Source: Clostridium lundense DSM 17049 (lineage in GTDB: Bacteria; Bacillota; Clostridia; Clostridiales; Clostridiaceae). From it: a stretch of DNA of 64,000 bases. The stretch's first letter is position 1. Every line of letters begins with the position of its first letter. Under the pieces are notes generated by a model that made no database searches, was not told where the DNA came from, and saw nothing but the letters and a program-made list of their open reading frames with translations. A program made the position numbers and the translations under genes. The stretch is taken from assembly GCF_000619945.1 (NCBI RefSeq), contig NZ_JHVC01000010.1, positions 91,058 to 155,057 of the forward strand, written 5' to 3'. Shown piece by piece: positions 55,457 through 63,967 of this stretch.

Positions 55457-55555
55457 AGGGCAATTAATAAAAAGGTAGTTTAAAATGAGTAATATCAATC
55501 AATTACAGAGAATAAAACAGAGCTATACAATATTCAAACTCTCAAGAGGAAAATT
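55457..55555 (+). pseudogene. Decayed in-frame tail of the methylase/helicase gene
   Basis: Reading on in the same frame past the stop at 55454-55456 gives codons for I-T-E-N-K-T near 55502-55519, interrupted by further TAA stops. This resembles the family's continuation after motif VI (an Arg-rich Q-R-E-G-R stretch, then a [YI]-x-[VI]-T-E-x-T-F-D segment). So the 3' end appears to have decayed by point mutations and a small deletion rather than being cleanly cut off. Confidence 0.5.
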
Positions 55556-55574
55556 TAATCTCTTGGGAGTTTTT
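55536..55574 (+). terminator. Terminator after the parA-parB-methylase operon
   Basis: A 13-bp stem with one wobble (55536-55548 with 55560-55572) is followed by five T. Confidence 0.8.
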
Positions 55575-55603
55575 ATATAAAGAAATTTTCTGGAGGTGGA
55601 ATT

Positions 55604-56695
55604 GTGGGAATAATGGAAAAAGAAAATATGAAAGAGGAAGTGCTAAAGCTAAATGTAATTGATGGCAAGACACTTCTGGAAATGGAGGTGAAACCACTTA
55701 AATATGTAATTTCTAAAATAATGCCAACAGGACTACATATTCTTGCAGGTAGCCCTAAAATCGGTAAGTCATGGCTTGCCCTATGGATTTGTAATCAAAT
55801 ATCTAAAGGCGAAAAAGTTTGGGACTTTGAAACAATAAAAAGCTCTACACTATATTTATCCTTGGAGGATACAATTGAAAGAATACATTTTAGACTATCG
55901 CATATTACAGAAGAAGGTTCAGAGCAATCATTTTATTCAACAGAAGCAAAAGAACTGTCAAAAGGTTTAGAAGTGCAGATTGAAAACTTTTTAAAGGAAT
56001 ATCCTGATACTTCATTGATTACTATTGATACTTTTCAAAGGATAAGAGATAACTCAAATGATAAGAATGCTTATGCCAGTGACTATGATGAAGTTAGAAA
56101 ACTAAAGGTAATTGCAGACACTCATGATATAGCAATACTTTTAGTTCATCATCTTAGAAAAATGCAAGATAGTGACCCAGTAAATATGGTTTCAGGTTCA
56201 ACAGGTATTATTGGTGCAGTTGATGGTATTTATATTCTTGAAAAAGAAAGCCGTACAGAAAACAAGGCAAAACTTCACATCACAGGGAGAGATATAGAAG
56301 ATATGCTTTTATCCATTGAATTTGACAAGGAAGAAAGTGTATGGAAATTAATTTCTTATGGAGATAATTCTAATACTTCAAAGGAAGAGCCTATTCTAAC
56401 TGCATTAAAAAAGCTTATTACTGAAAAGAAAATTTTTCAGGGAACTTCCAAGGAACTGCTCGCAGAGTTAAAGAAGATAGATACTTCTATTACTGTAAAA
56501 CCTAATGTTTTGGCAAGAATACTTAATTCAAATAAGGAGTTATTGAAAAATAAAAAAGCTATAAATTATCAATCAAAGAAAATAAATGGAATTAAATTGG
56601 TATGTTTTACAAGTTTGGGTGTCGATAGTGTCGATGGTGCCGATAATTTTCTATGTATGGGTAATGAAGAAAAAATAGAAAATATCGACCCTTAA
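55604..56695 (+). CDS. RepA-like AAA/RecA-fold ATPase
   Basis: This 363-residue protein resembles the hexameric RepA/primase-helicase-like ATPases of plasmids and mobile elements. Walker A is G-S-P-K-I-G-K-S (49-56), Walker B is S-L-I-T-I-D-T-F, and the downstream L-L-V-H-H-L-R-K and S-G-S-T-G-I segments fit the RecA fold. The GTG start at 55604 has GGAGG seven bases upstream. Its last codons read through iteron-like DNA repeats (G-V-D-S-V-D-G-A-D). It probably helps replicate the excised element. Confidence 0.85.
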   Translation: MGIMEKENMKEEVLKLNVIDGKTLLEMEVKPLKYVISKIMPTGLHILAGSPKIGKSWLALWICNQISKGEKVWDFETIKSSTLYLSLEDTIERIHFRLSHITEEGSEQSFYSTEAKELSKGLEVQIENFLKEYPDTSLITIDTFQRIRDNSNDKNAYASDYDEVRKLKVIADTHDIAILLVHHLRKMQDSDPVNMVSGSTGIIGAVDGIYILEKESRTENKAKLHITGRDIEDMLLSIEFDKEESVWKLISYGDNSNTSKEEPILTALKKLITEKKIFQGTSKELLAELKKIDTSITVKPNVLARILNSNKELLKNKKAINYQSKKINGIKLVCFTSLGVDSVDGADNFLCMGNEEKIENIDP

Positions 56696-56790
56696 CTCAA
56701 AATTTTATAGAGGATATATTAGGGTGTCGATATTTTAAAGTAGTGGTACATGTAAAAATATCGACTTTACCGACCCCATCGACACCCTAA
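56619..56790. repeat. Iteron-like repeats and nested palindromes after the RepA-like gene
   Basis: Copies of GGTGTCGATA or close variants occur at 56619, 56627 and 56636 (direct), inverted at 56683-56691, direct again at 56723, and as an inverted cluster at 56759-56787. A perfect 13-bp inverted repeat joins 56719-56731 with 56778-56790, and an inner one pairs 56726-56736 with 56755-56765. Such repeats next to a Rep-type gene suggest a replication origin or its control. Confidence 0.65.
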
Positions 56791-56865
56791 AATAAAATTA
56801 TTGGATATTGAGAATAAATATTTTCTTCAATATCTTTTTTTATTATCAAATAACAGGAGGAATTA

Positions 56866-57291
56866 ATGATGAGATATTTTCAAAATGAAAAACATAAAAA
56901 TAATGTAATTAATTTTTTAAAGAAGGAAAGACGTATTTATAAAGATGGAGAAATAGATTGCTATTATATGCCTGTGGCTTATTTATTATTATCTACTCAA
57001 AATAATCTATATAAAAAAACAAGTCAGTATATGAGTAGTGATGGAATTGATTTTGAAACTATGATGAAAGAACAGGATTTCTCAAGTGGTGAATCAAAAC
57101 TTGTAAGACTTGCTGCTAATCTTTTTAATGGTTCAATGGAAGTATCACCATCAGAATTTATTTATTGTTTAGATGAAGATAATTTTGAATTGGCAATACA
57201 ATCCATATATTTTAGACGTTATGGTTGCCACATAGAAAACTTGCTACAAGTTGAAAACAATATGGAAAATGATGATGAATTGGAACTATAA
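56866..57291 (+). CDS. DUF6075-like protein
   Basis: This soluble 141-residue protein resembles the DUF6075 family found in clostridial mobile elements: an N-terminal F-x-N-E-K-H helix, a Y-L-L-L-S-T-Q-N-N-L-Y segment, L-A-A-N-L-F-N-G, and L-D-E-D-N-F-E-L-A-I-Q-S-I. Function is unknown. AGGAGG precedes the ATG. It lies between the repeats and oriT. A 17-bp hairpin begins at its stop codon. Confidence 0.65.
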   Translation: MMRYFQNEKHKNNVINFLKKERRIYKDGEIDCYYMPVAYLLLSTQNNLYKKTSQYMSSDGIDFETMMKEQDFSSGESKLVRLAANLFNGSMEVSPSEFIYCLDEDNFELAIQSIYFRRYGCHIENLLQVENNMENDDELEL

Positions 57292-57327
57292 AATTGTTAA
57301 GTGATAGTAGTATCATTTAACAATTTT
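57290..57327 (+). terminator. Long hairpin after the DUF6075-like gene
   Basis: A 17-bp stem with one wobble (57290-57306 with 57311-57327) and a 4-base loop overlaps the stop codon. Its 3' side is T-rich. It would terminate transcription just before oriT. Confidence 0.7.
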
Positions 57328-57371
57328 AGGGAGTACAGAGGGCAGCGCCCTTTGTTGCCGTCTGCAAAGAC

Positions 57372-57407
57372 CACACACTTTGGAACAAAGTATAGTGTGT
57401 TATACTC
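57372..57407 (+). other. oriT: MOBV-type origin of transfer (oriT)
   Basis: The core CACACACTTTGGAAC then AAAGTATAGTGTGTTATACT closely resembles the pMV158 oriT: inverted repeat CACACACTTT/AAAGTATAGTGTG, and AGTATA/TATACT around the nick. By analogy, the nick falls after TAGTGTG, between 57399 and 57400, on the + strand. The rest of the 307-base gap holds a small GGGC-AGC-GCCC palindrome near 57343, an 11-bp perfect inverted repeat (57421-57431 and 57467-57477) and a terminator. Confidence 0.88.
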
Positions 57408-57480
57408 GTCAATGACGAGAGCCTGATTTGCAAGATATTTTAGGTTTAAAAATAAAATTTGAAAGAGCAAATCAGGCAAA

Positions 57481-57527
57481 AAACACAAGGGAAATTCTTC
57501 AAAAAAGAATTTTCCTTGTGTTTTTTA
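57481..57527 (+). terminator. Terminator between oriT and the relaxase gene
   Basis: A 19-bp stem with one wobble (57481-57499 with 57505-57523) is followed by a T run. Confidence 0.85.
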
Positions 57528-57598
57528 TAGTCAGTGATGAGTATATGAAGACTCCAGAGACATTCTAAAAAAAATATTGAGAAAGAAGATGATTTGTT

Positions 57599-58588
57599 AT
57601 GTATGCAATATTAAGATTTGCTAAACATAAGGGAGGACCTGCAAAGCCACTACAAAAGCATCATGAAAGAGAAAAAGAAGCTTATAACAGTAATCCTGAT
57701 ATTGATATAAATAGAAGTTCTAATAATTATCACATTATTAAGTGTGAAAAATCATATTATTATGAAATTCAAAGCAGAATAGAAAATGCTAAGTGTAAGG
57801 TTAGAAGTGATAGCGTAAAGTTTGTGGATACCTTTGTTGGAGCTTCACCACAGTTTTTTAAAGATAAATCAGATGTTGAAATAAGAGAGTATTTTGAAAG
57901 GGCTGTAAACTTTCTAAAAGAACGTATAGGAGAAGAAAATATATTTTCAGCAGTAGTACATTTAGATGAAAAAACACCTCATATGCACCTATGTTTTGTA
58001 CCATTAACTCAAGATAAAAGATTAAGTGCAAAAGATGTTTTAGGGAATAGGGTAAAAATGACTAAATGGCAAGATGATTTCTTTGAATGTATGCATTCAA
58101 GATGGAATGAATTTGAAAGGGGAGAACCTGCAATTGAAACTAAAAGAAAGCATATTCCAGTAAGACTATTCAAACAAGCTACAAGTCTTAATGCTCAAAT
58201 GGAAGAAATAAGGAATATTATGAAAGATATTAATGTATTTAATGCAGGAAAAAAGAAAACAAAGGTTATACAGCTACTTGAAAAATGGTATCCTAAAGCT
58301 ATTTCCTTTAATAAATCTATGGAGCAACTTGTTAAAGAAAAAGATGTTTTAATGGGAGAAGTTAAAGCTGCTAAAAAAGATTTGGAAAATATGAAAAAAG
58401 ACTTTAATAAGGAAAGGTCAAAGCAATTAGAACTTATAAACAAATTAAGATACACCAATGAAGATTTAGCACAGGCTTATGAAGCTAATCAAGAATTTAT
58501 TGAGTTTATTCCAGAGAATCTAAGGCGACAACTTTTTAATAAATTTAATGAAAATAAGCAGAAACAAGAATGGGAAAATGAAATATAG
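57599..58588 (+). CDS. mobV: MOBV-family relaxase (Mob/Pre)
   Basis: This 329-residue relaxase nicks oriT and leads the strand into the recipient. The metal-binding motif is V-V-H-L-D-E-K-T-P-H-M-H. The N-terminal motif K-H-H-E-R-E (20-25) matches the K-H-N-E-R motif of pMV158 MobM, placing the catalytic His at 21 or 22. The C-terminal third (about 240-310) is a coiled coil rich in Lys and Glu. The ribosome binding site is weak. It lies directly after its oriT, as in other MOBV elements. Confidence 0.92.
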   Translation: MYAILRFAKHKGGPAKPLQKHHEREKEAYNSNPDIDINRSSNNYHIIKCEKSYYYEIQSRIENAKCKVRSDSVKFVDTFVGASPQFFKDKSDVEIREYFERAVNFLKERIGEENIFSAVVHLDEKTPHMHLCFVPLTQDKRLSAKDVLGNRVKMTKWQDDFFECMHSRWNEFERGEPAIETKRKHIPVRLFKQATSLNAQMEEIRNIMKDINVFNAGKKKTKVIQLLEKWYPKAISFNKSMEQLVKEKDVLMGEVKAAKKDLENMKKDFNKERSKQLELINKLRYTNEDLAQAYEANQEFIEFIPENLRRQLFNKFNENKQKQEWENEI

Positions 58589-58591
58589 TTT

Positions 58592-58635
58592 GAGATATGT
58601 ATGCTATTGACATACATATCTCGTTATGATACAAT
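58592..58635 (+). promoter_or_regulatory. Operator-promoter for the RHH/restriction operon
   Basis: A perfect 12-bp inverted repeat (58592-58603 with 58611-58622, 7-base spacer) overlaps a consensus promoter: TTGACA 58607-58612, 17 bases, TACAAT 58630-58635. A repressor on the palindrome would block the -35. The adjacent ribbon-helix-helix protein is the obvious candidate. Confidence 0.75.
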
Positions 58636-58656
58636 TTTTTAGAAGGGGGAGTGTGT

Positions 58657-58875
58657 ATGCCCGAACGGTACTCTTTTCGTTTTCATAAAGATGATAATAG
58701 TTTAATTGAATTTGCTGAGAAACAAACGAATTTTACTGATACTATAAGATATCTTATACAAAAAGAAATATATGAAAACGGAATAAGAAATCTTCAAGAA
58801 CATATACCTACTACAAGGGATGATGAATATTTTAAAAAGATAAAAAATGAGCATGGAGGTGATAGTCATGAGTGA
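58657..58875 (+). CDS. Small ribbon-helix-helix-like regulator
   Basis: This 72-residue protein begins P-E-R-Y-S-F-R-F, a beta strand that could form a ribbon, followed by two helices (I-E-F-A-E and D-T-I-R-Y-L-I-Q-K-E), as in Arc/MetJ-type regulators. The ATG at 58657 follows GGGGGAG. It overlaps the restriction-modification gene by 8 bases and lies just after a palindrome in the promoter. I infer it represses this promoter and so times the restriction enzyme; it could instead be an oriT accessory protein. Confidence 0.65.
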   Translation: MPERYSFRFHKDDNSLIEFAEKQTNFTDTIRYLIQKEIYENGIRNLQEHIPTTRDDEYFKKIKNEHGGDSHE

Positions 58876-61800
58876 AGAATTGTTTCAACGTAATTTAATT
58901 AATAGTCCTTATAAGATAGGAAATTGGAATTTCTATAACATTGGAGCAACTTCTATTAAGTCTTTGAAAGAAAGTGGCATTATTGAAAATATTGACTATG
59001 CCGACATTGAAAATAGAAAACCTGATGGATTAATTGTATCAAATAGTAAGAAAGTAATTGCAGTAATAGAAAATAAGAAACCATCTGAGTTTAATACTGA
59101 TAAAAAACGAAATAAAGCAATTAAACAGGCTTTAGAAGTATCAAAGGTTTTAAATGCAAAAATTGCTATTGTTACGGATACGGTTCAAACAATTTGGCTT
59201 AATGGAATTAATGGTGAAGAAATATTAGATGAAGATGGAAATGTAATTTCAACCATATTTGACTATAGTAGTCCAGAGGTATTAAAATTATTGATTAAAA
59301 TGGAAGAATGCATAAATATAAATAATTCTCAAATTATATCAGCCGAGCTTAGGAATCCCACACCTTTAGCTAAACAAATATGGCAGGATATTTGGGCAGT
59401 AAGTGGAGCTACTCCGGAAAACTGTTTGTATACTTTCGTAGAAATTTTTATTTTCAAATATCTTAGTGATTTGAATGTTTTAAAAGGATTACATAATTTT
59501 GATACACTTATTGAAATGTATAAAACAAATAAAGAAGATGAAGTTTTAGAATTTTATGCAAAGACTATTCGTATTAAAATTAAAGAATTATTTCCTAAAA
59601 ATGACAAAGATAACACAACTATCATAAATGGTACAATTTTTGTTAGTAAAGATGATAAAGCTATTGAGGGGTATAGTGGCGTTTTCAAAAAAATCCTATT
59701 TAGATTTAAAAATTATGGTAAACTTGAGAAAATTGATTATGATTTTAAAAGCAAGCTGTTTGAAAGCTTTTTAAAAGAAAGTATTAGCAAAAAAAATTGG
59801 GGTCAATTTTTTACACCATTAAAGGTTGTTAAACCAATGGTTAAAATGGCAGATATTAAAGAAGGAATGTCAGTTTGTGACCCAGCTTGTGGTGTAGGTA
59901 AATTTTTGTTGGAAGCAATTTTACCACAAATTAAAAGATATTATTCGGTTGATAGAAATGGTAAGCTAACTTCTAAAATAACACTGCATGGTTTTGATAA
60001 AGGATTCGATAGAGAAGAACAAAAAACTATTATATTAGCAAAAGCAAATATGCTGATATATTTTTCAGATCTTATTAAGGAACATATTGAATCCACAAAG
60101 GATTTTGCTAAGCTTTTTAATGATACATTTACTCTCAAAACAAATTCTATATTAGGCACTTTACGTGACCCAGTAGAAAATGAATATGATTTAATATTAA
60201 CTAATCCTCCTTATGTAACAAGTGGTAGCAGTAATTTAAAAGATGAAATTAAAAAAGACACCATTTTAGAGGCTTATTATAAAACAAATGGATTAGGGGT
60301 AGAAGGTCTATTTATGGAATGGATAGTAAAAGCTTTAAAACCTAATGGAAAAGCTTTTGTTGTAATCCCAGATGGTATTTTAAATAGGCAGAATGATACT
60401 AATTTAAGAAAATTCATACTTGAAAATTGTTATGTTGATGCACTTATTTCATTGCCTTTGAATACATTTTTTACTACAAATAAGAAGACGTATATTATTG
60501 CACTAACTAAGAAAAATGCTATTAGTGATATACAAACAGAACCAGTATTTTCTTATTTAGTAAGTGATATAGGAGAAACATTGGATATAAACAGATTTGA
60601 AACTGGAGAAAATCAGTTAGAGACAGCTGTAAATTTATTTAATCAATTTAAAGGAGCAAAAACGTTCTTTGAATCAAAAGATTTACGTTGTAAAATATTT
60701 AATATTGATGAATTTATCAATACTGTTGAAAAAGGATGGATTATTGATAGATGGTGGTCAGAAGAAGAAAAAATAAAATTAGGAATAATTGAAAAAATGC
60801 CATCAATGACGATGTCTGATTTTAGTAATTTTATTGGTGATATTGCAAATGAAATTACAGAGTATCAGTCTATCTTCAAAGAATTGGATGAAAAAAAAAA
60901 CGATAACTTAGTAGATATAAAAACTTTTAAATTATATGAATTGTTTGACGTAGTAAAAGGATATTCAAAGTATACCAAAAGTTATGGTAATGCTCATAAG
61001 GGAAGTTTTCCTGTTTATTCAGCATCAAATTTAGCACCTTTAACATATATAGATACTTATGATTTTGATGGTAATTATTTAACATGGGCGACTAATGGTT
61101 TTGCAGGATATATGAAAGTTATCAATGGTAAATTTTCAGCCAATGGAGATAGGGGAGTCCTTATTCCTCGTTTTACAGATATTGATTTAGGTTATGTTAA
61201 ACTTATTCTTGAACCAATTTTAAGAGAACTTGCAAAAGGAAGAAAGGGTGAAGATGGTAAAGATGAGTTTACTAAATTGTATCCTTCAATGATAAAAGAT
61301 ATAGAAATTGAAATGCCTATGATAATTGGAACTGATAGTTTTTGTGAAAAAACACAAAAACAATATGTAAAACGTAGTTCAGTAGAATTAGAATTTAAAG
61401 ATAAAATTAGAAAATTTAAAGAAACAATTAATAATTTTAATTTTATCCATTCAGATATATCTAAATCAGTTACTATTAAAATTAAGGATTTGTTTTATAT
61501 TTTTAAAGGAAAATCAATTTATACACACAAGTATTTTGTAAATAATATTGGTGAATATCCTGTGTATTCTTCTCAAACAAAAAATAATGGAGAAATCGCA
61601 AAAATAAGTACTTTTGATTTTGATACCGAATGCATAACTTGGACTACTGACGGAGTTTATGCAGGTACAGTTTTTTATAGAAAAGGAAAGTTTAGTATGA
61701 CTACACATTGTGGAGCATTAATCTTAAAAGAGGAATATAAAGAAACTATTGATATATATTATGTTTATGCATATCTTTCTTCAATTTTGAGGAAACATGC

Positions 61801-61996
61801 AGATGGAGAGCAAAATAAGCGAGTAACAGTAAACATAATAAAAAATATAGAAATTATTATACCAATAAATGAAAGTGGGTTACCTAACATTGAAGAGCAA
61901 AGAAAATATGCAAAGCAATATCAGAGTTTAGAAAGTGTAAAAAACGAGCTTTTGAATAAAGTAGATGAAATACTAAATGTTAATATTATTTTTTAA
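58868..61996 (+). CDS. Single-chain restriction-modification enzyme (nuclease, N6-adenine methylase, two specificity domains)
   Basis: This 1042-residue protein combines a type I R-like N-terminal nuclease (D53 in K-P-D-G, E68 and K70 in I-E-N-K-K; a PD-(D/E)xK set), a helical linker, an N6-adenine methylase (G-Q-F-F-T-P near 312, D-P-A-C-G-V-G at 338, N-P-P-Y at 446), and two HsdS-like target-recognition units. These begin near residues 692 and 875 with similar L-F-x-x-x-K-G-x-S-x-Y-T starts, 183 residues apart. This is the architecture of type IIG/IIL or BcgI-like enzymes, which cut and methylate with one polypeptide. All key residues are present. ATG 58868 follows GGAGGTG. Confidence 0.85.
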   Translation: MSEELFQRNLINSPYKIGNWNFYNIGATSIKSLKESGIIENIDYADIENRKPDGLIVSNSKKVIAVIENKKPSEFNTDKKRNKAIKQALEVSKVLNAKIAIVTDTVQTIWLNGINGEEILDEDGNVISTIFDYSSPEVLKLLIKMEECININNSQIISAELRNPTPLAKQIWQDIWAVSGATPENCLYTFVEIFIFKYLSDLNVLKGLHNFDTLIEMYKTNKEDEVLEFYAKTIRIKIKELFPKNDKDNTTIINGTIFVSKDDKAIEGYSGVFKKILFRFKNYGKLEKIDYDFKSKLFESFLKESISKKNWGQFFTPLKVVKPMVKMADIKEGMSVCDPACGVGKFLLEAILPQIKRYYSVDRNGKLTSKITLHGFDKGFDREEQKTIILAKANMLIYFSDLIKEHIESTKDFAKLFNDTFTLKTNSILGTLRDPVENEYDLILTNPPYVTSGSSNLKDEIKKDTILEAYYKTNGLGVEGLFMEWIVKALKPNGKAFVVIPDGILNRQNDTNLRKFILENCYVDALISLPLNTFFTTNKKTYIIALTKKNAISDIQTEPVFSYLVSDIGETLDINRFETGENQLETAVNLFNQFKGAKTFFESKDLRCKIFNIDEFINTVEKGWIIDRWWSEEEKIKLGIIEKMPSMTMSDFSNFIGDIANEITEYQSIFKELDEKKNDNLVDIKTFKLYELFDVVKGYSKYTKSYGNAHKGSFPVYSASNLAPLTYIDTYDFDGNYLTWATNGFAGYMKVINGKFSANGDRGVLIPRFTDIDLGYVKLILEPILRELAKGRKGEDGKDEFTKLYPSMIKDIEIEMPMIIGTDSFCEKTQKQYVKRSSVELEFKDKIRKFKETINNFNFIHSDISKSVTIKIKDLFYIFKGKSIYTHKYFVNNIGEYPVYSSQTKNNGEIAKISTFDFDTECITWTTDGVYAGTVFYRKGKFSMTTHCGALILKEEYKETIDIYYVYAYLSSILRKHADGEQNKRVTVNIIKNIEIIIPINESGLPNIEEQRKYAKQYQSLESVKNELLNKVDEILNVNIIF

Positions 61997-62007
61997 ATAA
62001 TAAAAAA

Positions 62008-62040
62008 GAGTCTTAGGTTGAAATTAACCAAAGACTTTTT
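62008..62040 (+). terminator. Terminator after the restriction-modification gene
   Basis: An imperfect stem of about 11 bp (62008-62018 with 62024-62035) is followed by a T run. Confidence 0.7.
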
Positions 62041-62072
62041 TTATGCATTTTTACGCTGAAAGGAGAAATTTT

Positions 62073-62222
62073 ATGACACAAAATAAGAATATACAGCCAC
62101 AGAAGGGTTCAAAGGTAGTTAAGACTAAGATAGTAGTTAAACCTTATTATAAAGGCAATAAAAGCCTTATAGATGCATTTACAGAGGTTATTATAAAAAA
62201 CATAGAAAAGAAAATGGGATAG
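62073..62222 (+). CDS. Small protein upstream of the recombinase
   Basis: This 49-residue, very basic protein has AAAGGAGA eight bases before its ATG. It contains V-V-K-T-K-I-V-V-K and ends N-I-E-K-K-M-G. Small genes in this place beside TnpX/TndX-type recombinases include tnpW, and a weak resemblance exists, but I cannot assign the family. It could be a recombination directionality factor; that is speculation. A hairpin with a T run follows (about 62225-62260). Confidence 0.5.
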   Translation: MTQNKNIQPQKGSKVVKTKIVVKPYYKGNKSLIDAFTEVIIKNIEKKMG

Positions 62223-62264
62223 CAGCTTTAAGATTGAAAGTCTTTTAGCTGTTTTTTATTTGTC

Positions 62265-62294
62265 TTGAAATTCTAAAGAGAACGGCGCTATACT
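62265..62294 (+). promoter_or_regulatory. Promoter for the serine recombinase
   Basis: TTGAAA (62265-62270) and TATACT (62289-62294) are separated by 18 bases and lie 54 bases before the recombinase ATG. Confidence 0.55.
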
Positions 62295-62347
62295 AAAAAT
62301 AGAATATTGTATGGTCTGTTGTCTTTGAACGAAAAGGAGGATTTTTA

Positions 62348-63967
62348 ATGGTAAGGCAACAGAAAGATTATAATACAGCAGTTTATTGCAGACTTTCAAA
62401 AGATGATGGAAAACTTACAGAGAGTTCAAGTATACAAACACAAAAAGAAATGTTGACACAATATGTAAGACAGCAAGGGTGGAAATTAGCAGGTATATAT
62501 GTTGATGATGGCTTTTCAGGACTGGATTTTGATAGACCAGATTTTAAGAGAATGCTTGAGGATATTGACAATGGAAAGATTAATTGTGTAGTAACTAAAG
62601 ACCTTTCAAGGCTTGGTAGGAATTATCTTGAAGCAGGGGCATATCTTGAAGTATATTTTCCAGAGCGTGGAGTAAGATATATAGCTTTAAATGATGGAGT
62701 GGATACTTTAGATGCTATTAATAATGATTTAGCACCATTTAAAAATATTCTAAATGAAATGTATGCTCGTGATGTTTCAAGAAAAGTAAAATCAGCTAAG
62801 AAAACAAGGTTTATGCAAGGAATGTTTTTAGGAACTTCTGCTCCCTATGGCTATAAGAAAAGTCCTAAAAATAAGCATTTACTAATAATTGATGAAGAAG
62901 TAGCTCCTGTTGTAAGACGTATATTTGCTCTTGCTAAACAAGGATTTGGAATCGCAAGAATAAGGCAAGTATTAACAGATGAAAAAATAATGCGTCCAGG
63001 CGCATACAGTGAAATAAGTTATGATAGATATTTTGCTGGCAATGAAGATAAACGTTATATTTGGAGTAATAACTCAGTTAGAGATATTCTTAGAAATCCA
63101 GTATATGCAGGACATCTTGCAGGATATAAAAGACCTGCCATATCAATGAAAAATCAGAAAAGACCCTGTAGGCAACCAGAAGAATGGGTTATTATTGAAA
63201 ATACGCATGAACCTATTATTTCAAAAGAAGATTTTGAATTAGTACAAAGACTAATAAAAAGTAGAAGGGTCAATACTTCTACGGGTTATGATAATATATT
63301 TTCAGGACTTGTAAAATGTGCTGATTGTGGCTATGCTATGCGTACAAGCTCTGCTAATAGAAGGAAAAGACCTGAACCTATTGATAATGTAGGATACTTT
63401 TGTAATAACTATGGTATTTATGGTAAGAAAGCTTGTACACAACATTGGATTGAAGCAAGGGATTTACATTCGGTTGTATTAGAAGATATTAAAAAACACG
63501 CAAGACTTGCCATAAAAGATAACGGAAAACTTATAAAAAAAATATCTGAGAAAATTAGCACACAAAATAAATTAGAACTTTCTAATCTTTTGAAAGAACA
63601 AAAATTGTATAAAACAAGGCTTGCAGAAATTGATAAAATTTTTACACAACTTTATGAAGATAGAGCGACTAAAAAGATAAGTGATAGAAATTTTACAGTA
63701 ATGACAGAAAAATATGAAACAGAACAAACTAATCTTGATGAAAAAATAAAACATATCGAAAACAAGTTATCTGAAAGTCAGAAATCCATTGAAGATACAA
63801 AATCATGGGTTAATCTTATAAAACAATATGCTGACACAATAGAGCTTGATGCATCAATGCTAAATGAGCTTATTGAAAAGATAACCATATCAGAACCTGA
63901 AATTATTGACGGTGAGAGACTTCAAACCGTTAGTATCTATTACAGATTCGTAGGTTGCATTGAATAA
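62348..63967 (+). CDS. Large serine recombinase (TnpX/TndX-like)
   Basis: This 539-residue enzyme should integrate and excise the element. The resolvase domain (1-150) has the catalytic Ser at 17 in Y-C-R-L-S-K-D-D and the Arg-bearing T-K-D-L-S-R-L-G-R-N. The recombinase domain (about 165-290), a zinc ribbon (C-A-D-C-G-Y near 320 and two later Cys) and a coiled coil (about 385-490) complete the usual order. The ATG follows AAGGAGG. It lies at the right end of the element, as is typical; the target here appears to be rlmD. Confidence 0.95.
   Translation: MVRQQKDYNTAVYCRLSKDDGKLTESSSIQTQKEMLTQYVRQQGWKLAGIYVDDGFSGLDFDRPDFKRMLEDIDNGKINCVVTKDLSRLGRNYLEAGAYLEVYFPERGVRYIALNDGVDTLDAINNDLAPFKNILNEMYARDVSRKVKSAKKTRFMQGMFLGTSAPYGYKKSPKNKHLLIIDEEVAPVVRRIFALAKQGFGIARIRQVLTDEKIMRPGAYSEISYDRYFAGNEDKRYIWSNNSVRDILRNPVYAGHLAGYKRPAISMKNQKRPCRQPEEWVIIENTHEPIISKEDFELVQRLIKSRRVNTSTGYDNIFSGLVKCADCGYAMRTSSANRRKRPEPIDNVGYFCNNYGIYGKKACTQHWIEARDLHSVVLEDIKKHARLAIKDNGKLIKKISEKISTQNKLELSNLLKEQKLYKTRLAEIDKIFTQLYEDRATKKISDRNFTVMTEKYETEQTNLDEKIKHIENKLSESQKSIEDTKSWVNLIKQYADTIELDASMLNELIEKITISEPEIIDGERLQTVSIYYRFVGCIE

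Noticed and set aside
55485..55580. 31-codon frame starting at an ATG after the truncated methylase/helicase gene
   Set aside because: It is a different frame over the decayed gene tail and the terminator; no ribosome binding site.
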